Source of the DNA: an uncultured Phascolarctobacterium sp.
Lineage (GTDB): Bacteria; Bacillota; Negativicutes; Acidaminococcales; Acidaminococcaceae
Assembly (NCBI GenBank): GCA_900552005.1
Contig: URXU01000001.1
Coordinates: 128,610-192,609, forward strand
Direction: 5' to 3'
Length of the DNA stretch: 64,000 nt
Positions 63,921 through 64,000 of the stretch are shown here, in pieces (position 1 is the stretch's first letter; every line of letters starts with the position of its first letter). Made by a program: the position numbers and the translations under genes. A model generated the notes under the pieces. The model saw nothing but the letters and a program-made list of their open reading frames with translations, searched no databases and was not told the DNA's origin.

Positions 63921-63956
63921 GACAAAGAAAAACAGCACCTGCAATGCAAGTGCTGT
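63921..63956 (-). terminator. Terminator of the unseen gene upstream of trkA
   Basis: An 11-bp stem (63932-63942 with 63946-63956, one G-U pair on the minus strand, loop of three), followed on the minus strand by TTTTTCTTT. It ends whatever transcript comes from beyond the right edge. Confidence 0.75.
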
Positions 63957-64000
63957 CTTCTTCTCTAACCGGCAGCTTTCTATCCTCCCAGGCCGCTTCC

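Noticed and set aside
63739..64000. c-di-AMP (ydaO-type) riboswitch before trkA
   Set aside because: A terminator is present upstream, but a TGnTATAAT promoter lies between it and trkA, and the conserved ydaO core is not visible in the bases available.
63884..64000. C-terminal part of a minus-strand membrane protein at the right edge
   Set aside because: A 38-codon frame ending in a hydrophobic stretch is open to the edge, but it runs straight through a strong terminator hairpin and its T-run, which explains the Phe/Leu-rich translation.

Overview
The window reads as an ordinary chromosomal core segment of a diderm (outer-membrane) Firmicute of the class Negativicutes, possibly an Acidaminococcaceae/Phascolarctobacterium-like gut anaerobe. 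The class call rests on a mix of Firmicute markers (Asp23/AmaP/DUF2273, IreB, HemZ, tcdA-6S RNA-aspS order) with diderm markers (a secretin preceded by a PilP-like tail, a LapA-domain protein, an AsmA/TamB-like protein) and a cobamide operon with two CobT homologues. The genus is only a guess. Almost all genes are on the minus strand; plus-strand genes are the pilus/secretion pair at the left edge and one DNA glycosylase.

Layout. 0-1.5 kb: end of a PilP-like gene and a short secretin (+). 1.5-3.8 kb: thiamin salvage operon thiD-thiM-thiE. 3.9-8.1 kb: transketolase and a second, EF-G-like GTPase whose P-loop lysine is replaced by threonine. 8.3-19.6 kb: a long run asp23-amaP-DUF2273-nusB-Kae1-like-xseA-xseB-ispA-dxs-tlyA-nadK-argR-recN-nudix. 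19.7-26.6 kb: ireB-ruvX-AsmA-like-DUF1292, then mltG-U32-DUF4911-pepP-efp. 26.8-31.6 kb: rarA, alaS and tcdA. 31.6-31.8 kb: a 6S RNA gene. 31.9-43.8 kb: DUF1653, lapA-recJ-relA/spoT-dtd-MBL-AI2E-hemZ-hisS-aspS. 44 kb: three tRNAs (Asp, Gly, Trp). 44.4-45.4 kb: AlkA-like glycosylase (+) convergent with a zinc-ribbon gene. 45.6-49.6 kb: cobalamin-riboswitch-controlled cobU-cobT/arsA-cobS-arsB-like-cobC. 49.7-52.2 kb: secreted carboxylesterase, an unusual leader, and the wreck of a tyrosine recombinase. 52.2-54 kb: rpsB-tsf. 54-59.4 kb: NhaC-family antiporter, L-2-hydroxyacid dehydrogenase and two tandem LarA-type nickel racemase homologues. 59.4-63.8 kb: trkA-trkH-trkH potassium uptake.

How the parts work together: the left two thirds is housekeeping (isoprenoid precursor supply, DNA repair, tRNA charging and proofreading, stringent response, cell-envelope upkeep). 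The accessory metabolism is on the right. The cob operon assembles the nucleotide loop of a cobamide, and its two divergent CobT homologues suggest a phenolic or otherwise unusual lower ligand. The larA-larA-dehydrogenase operon suggests stereochemical interconversion and oxidation/reduction of 2-hydroxy acids larger than lactate, with an NhaC-type antiporter as a possible transport partner. No CRISPR array, intact mobile element or defence island was seen. The best candidates for something under-described are the tandem LarA/hydroxyacid dehydrogenase operon, the ArsAB-like pair, and the EF-G-like protein without the P-loop lysine.
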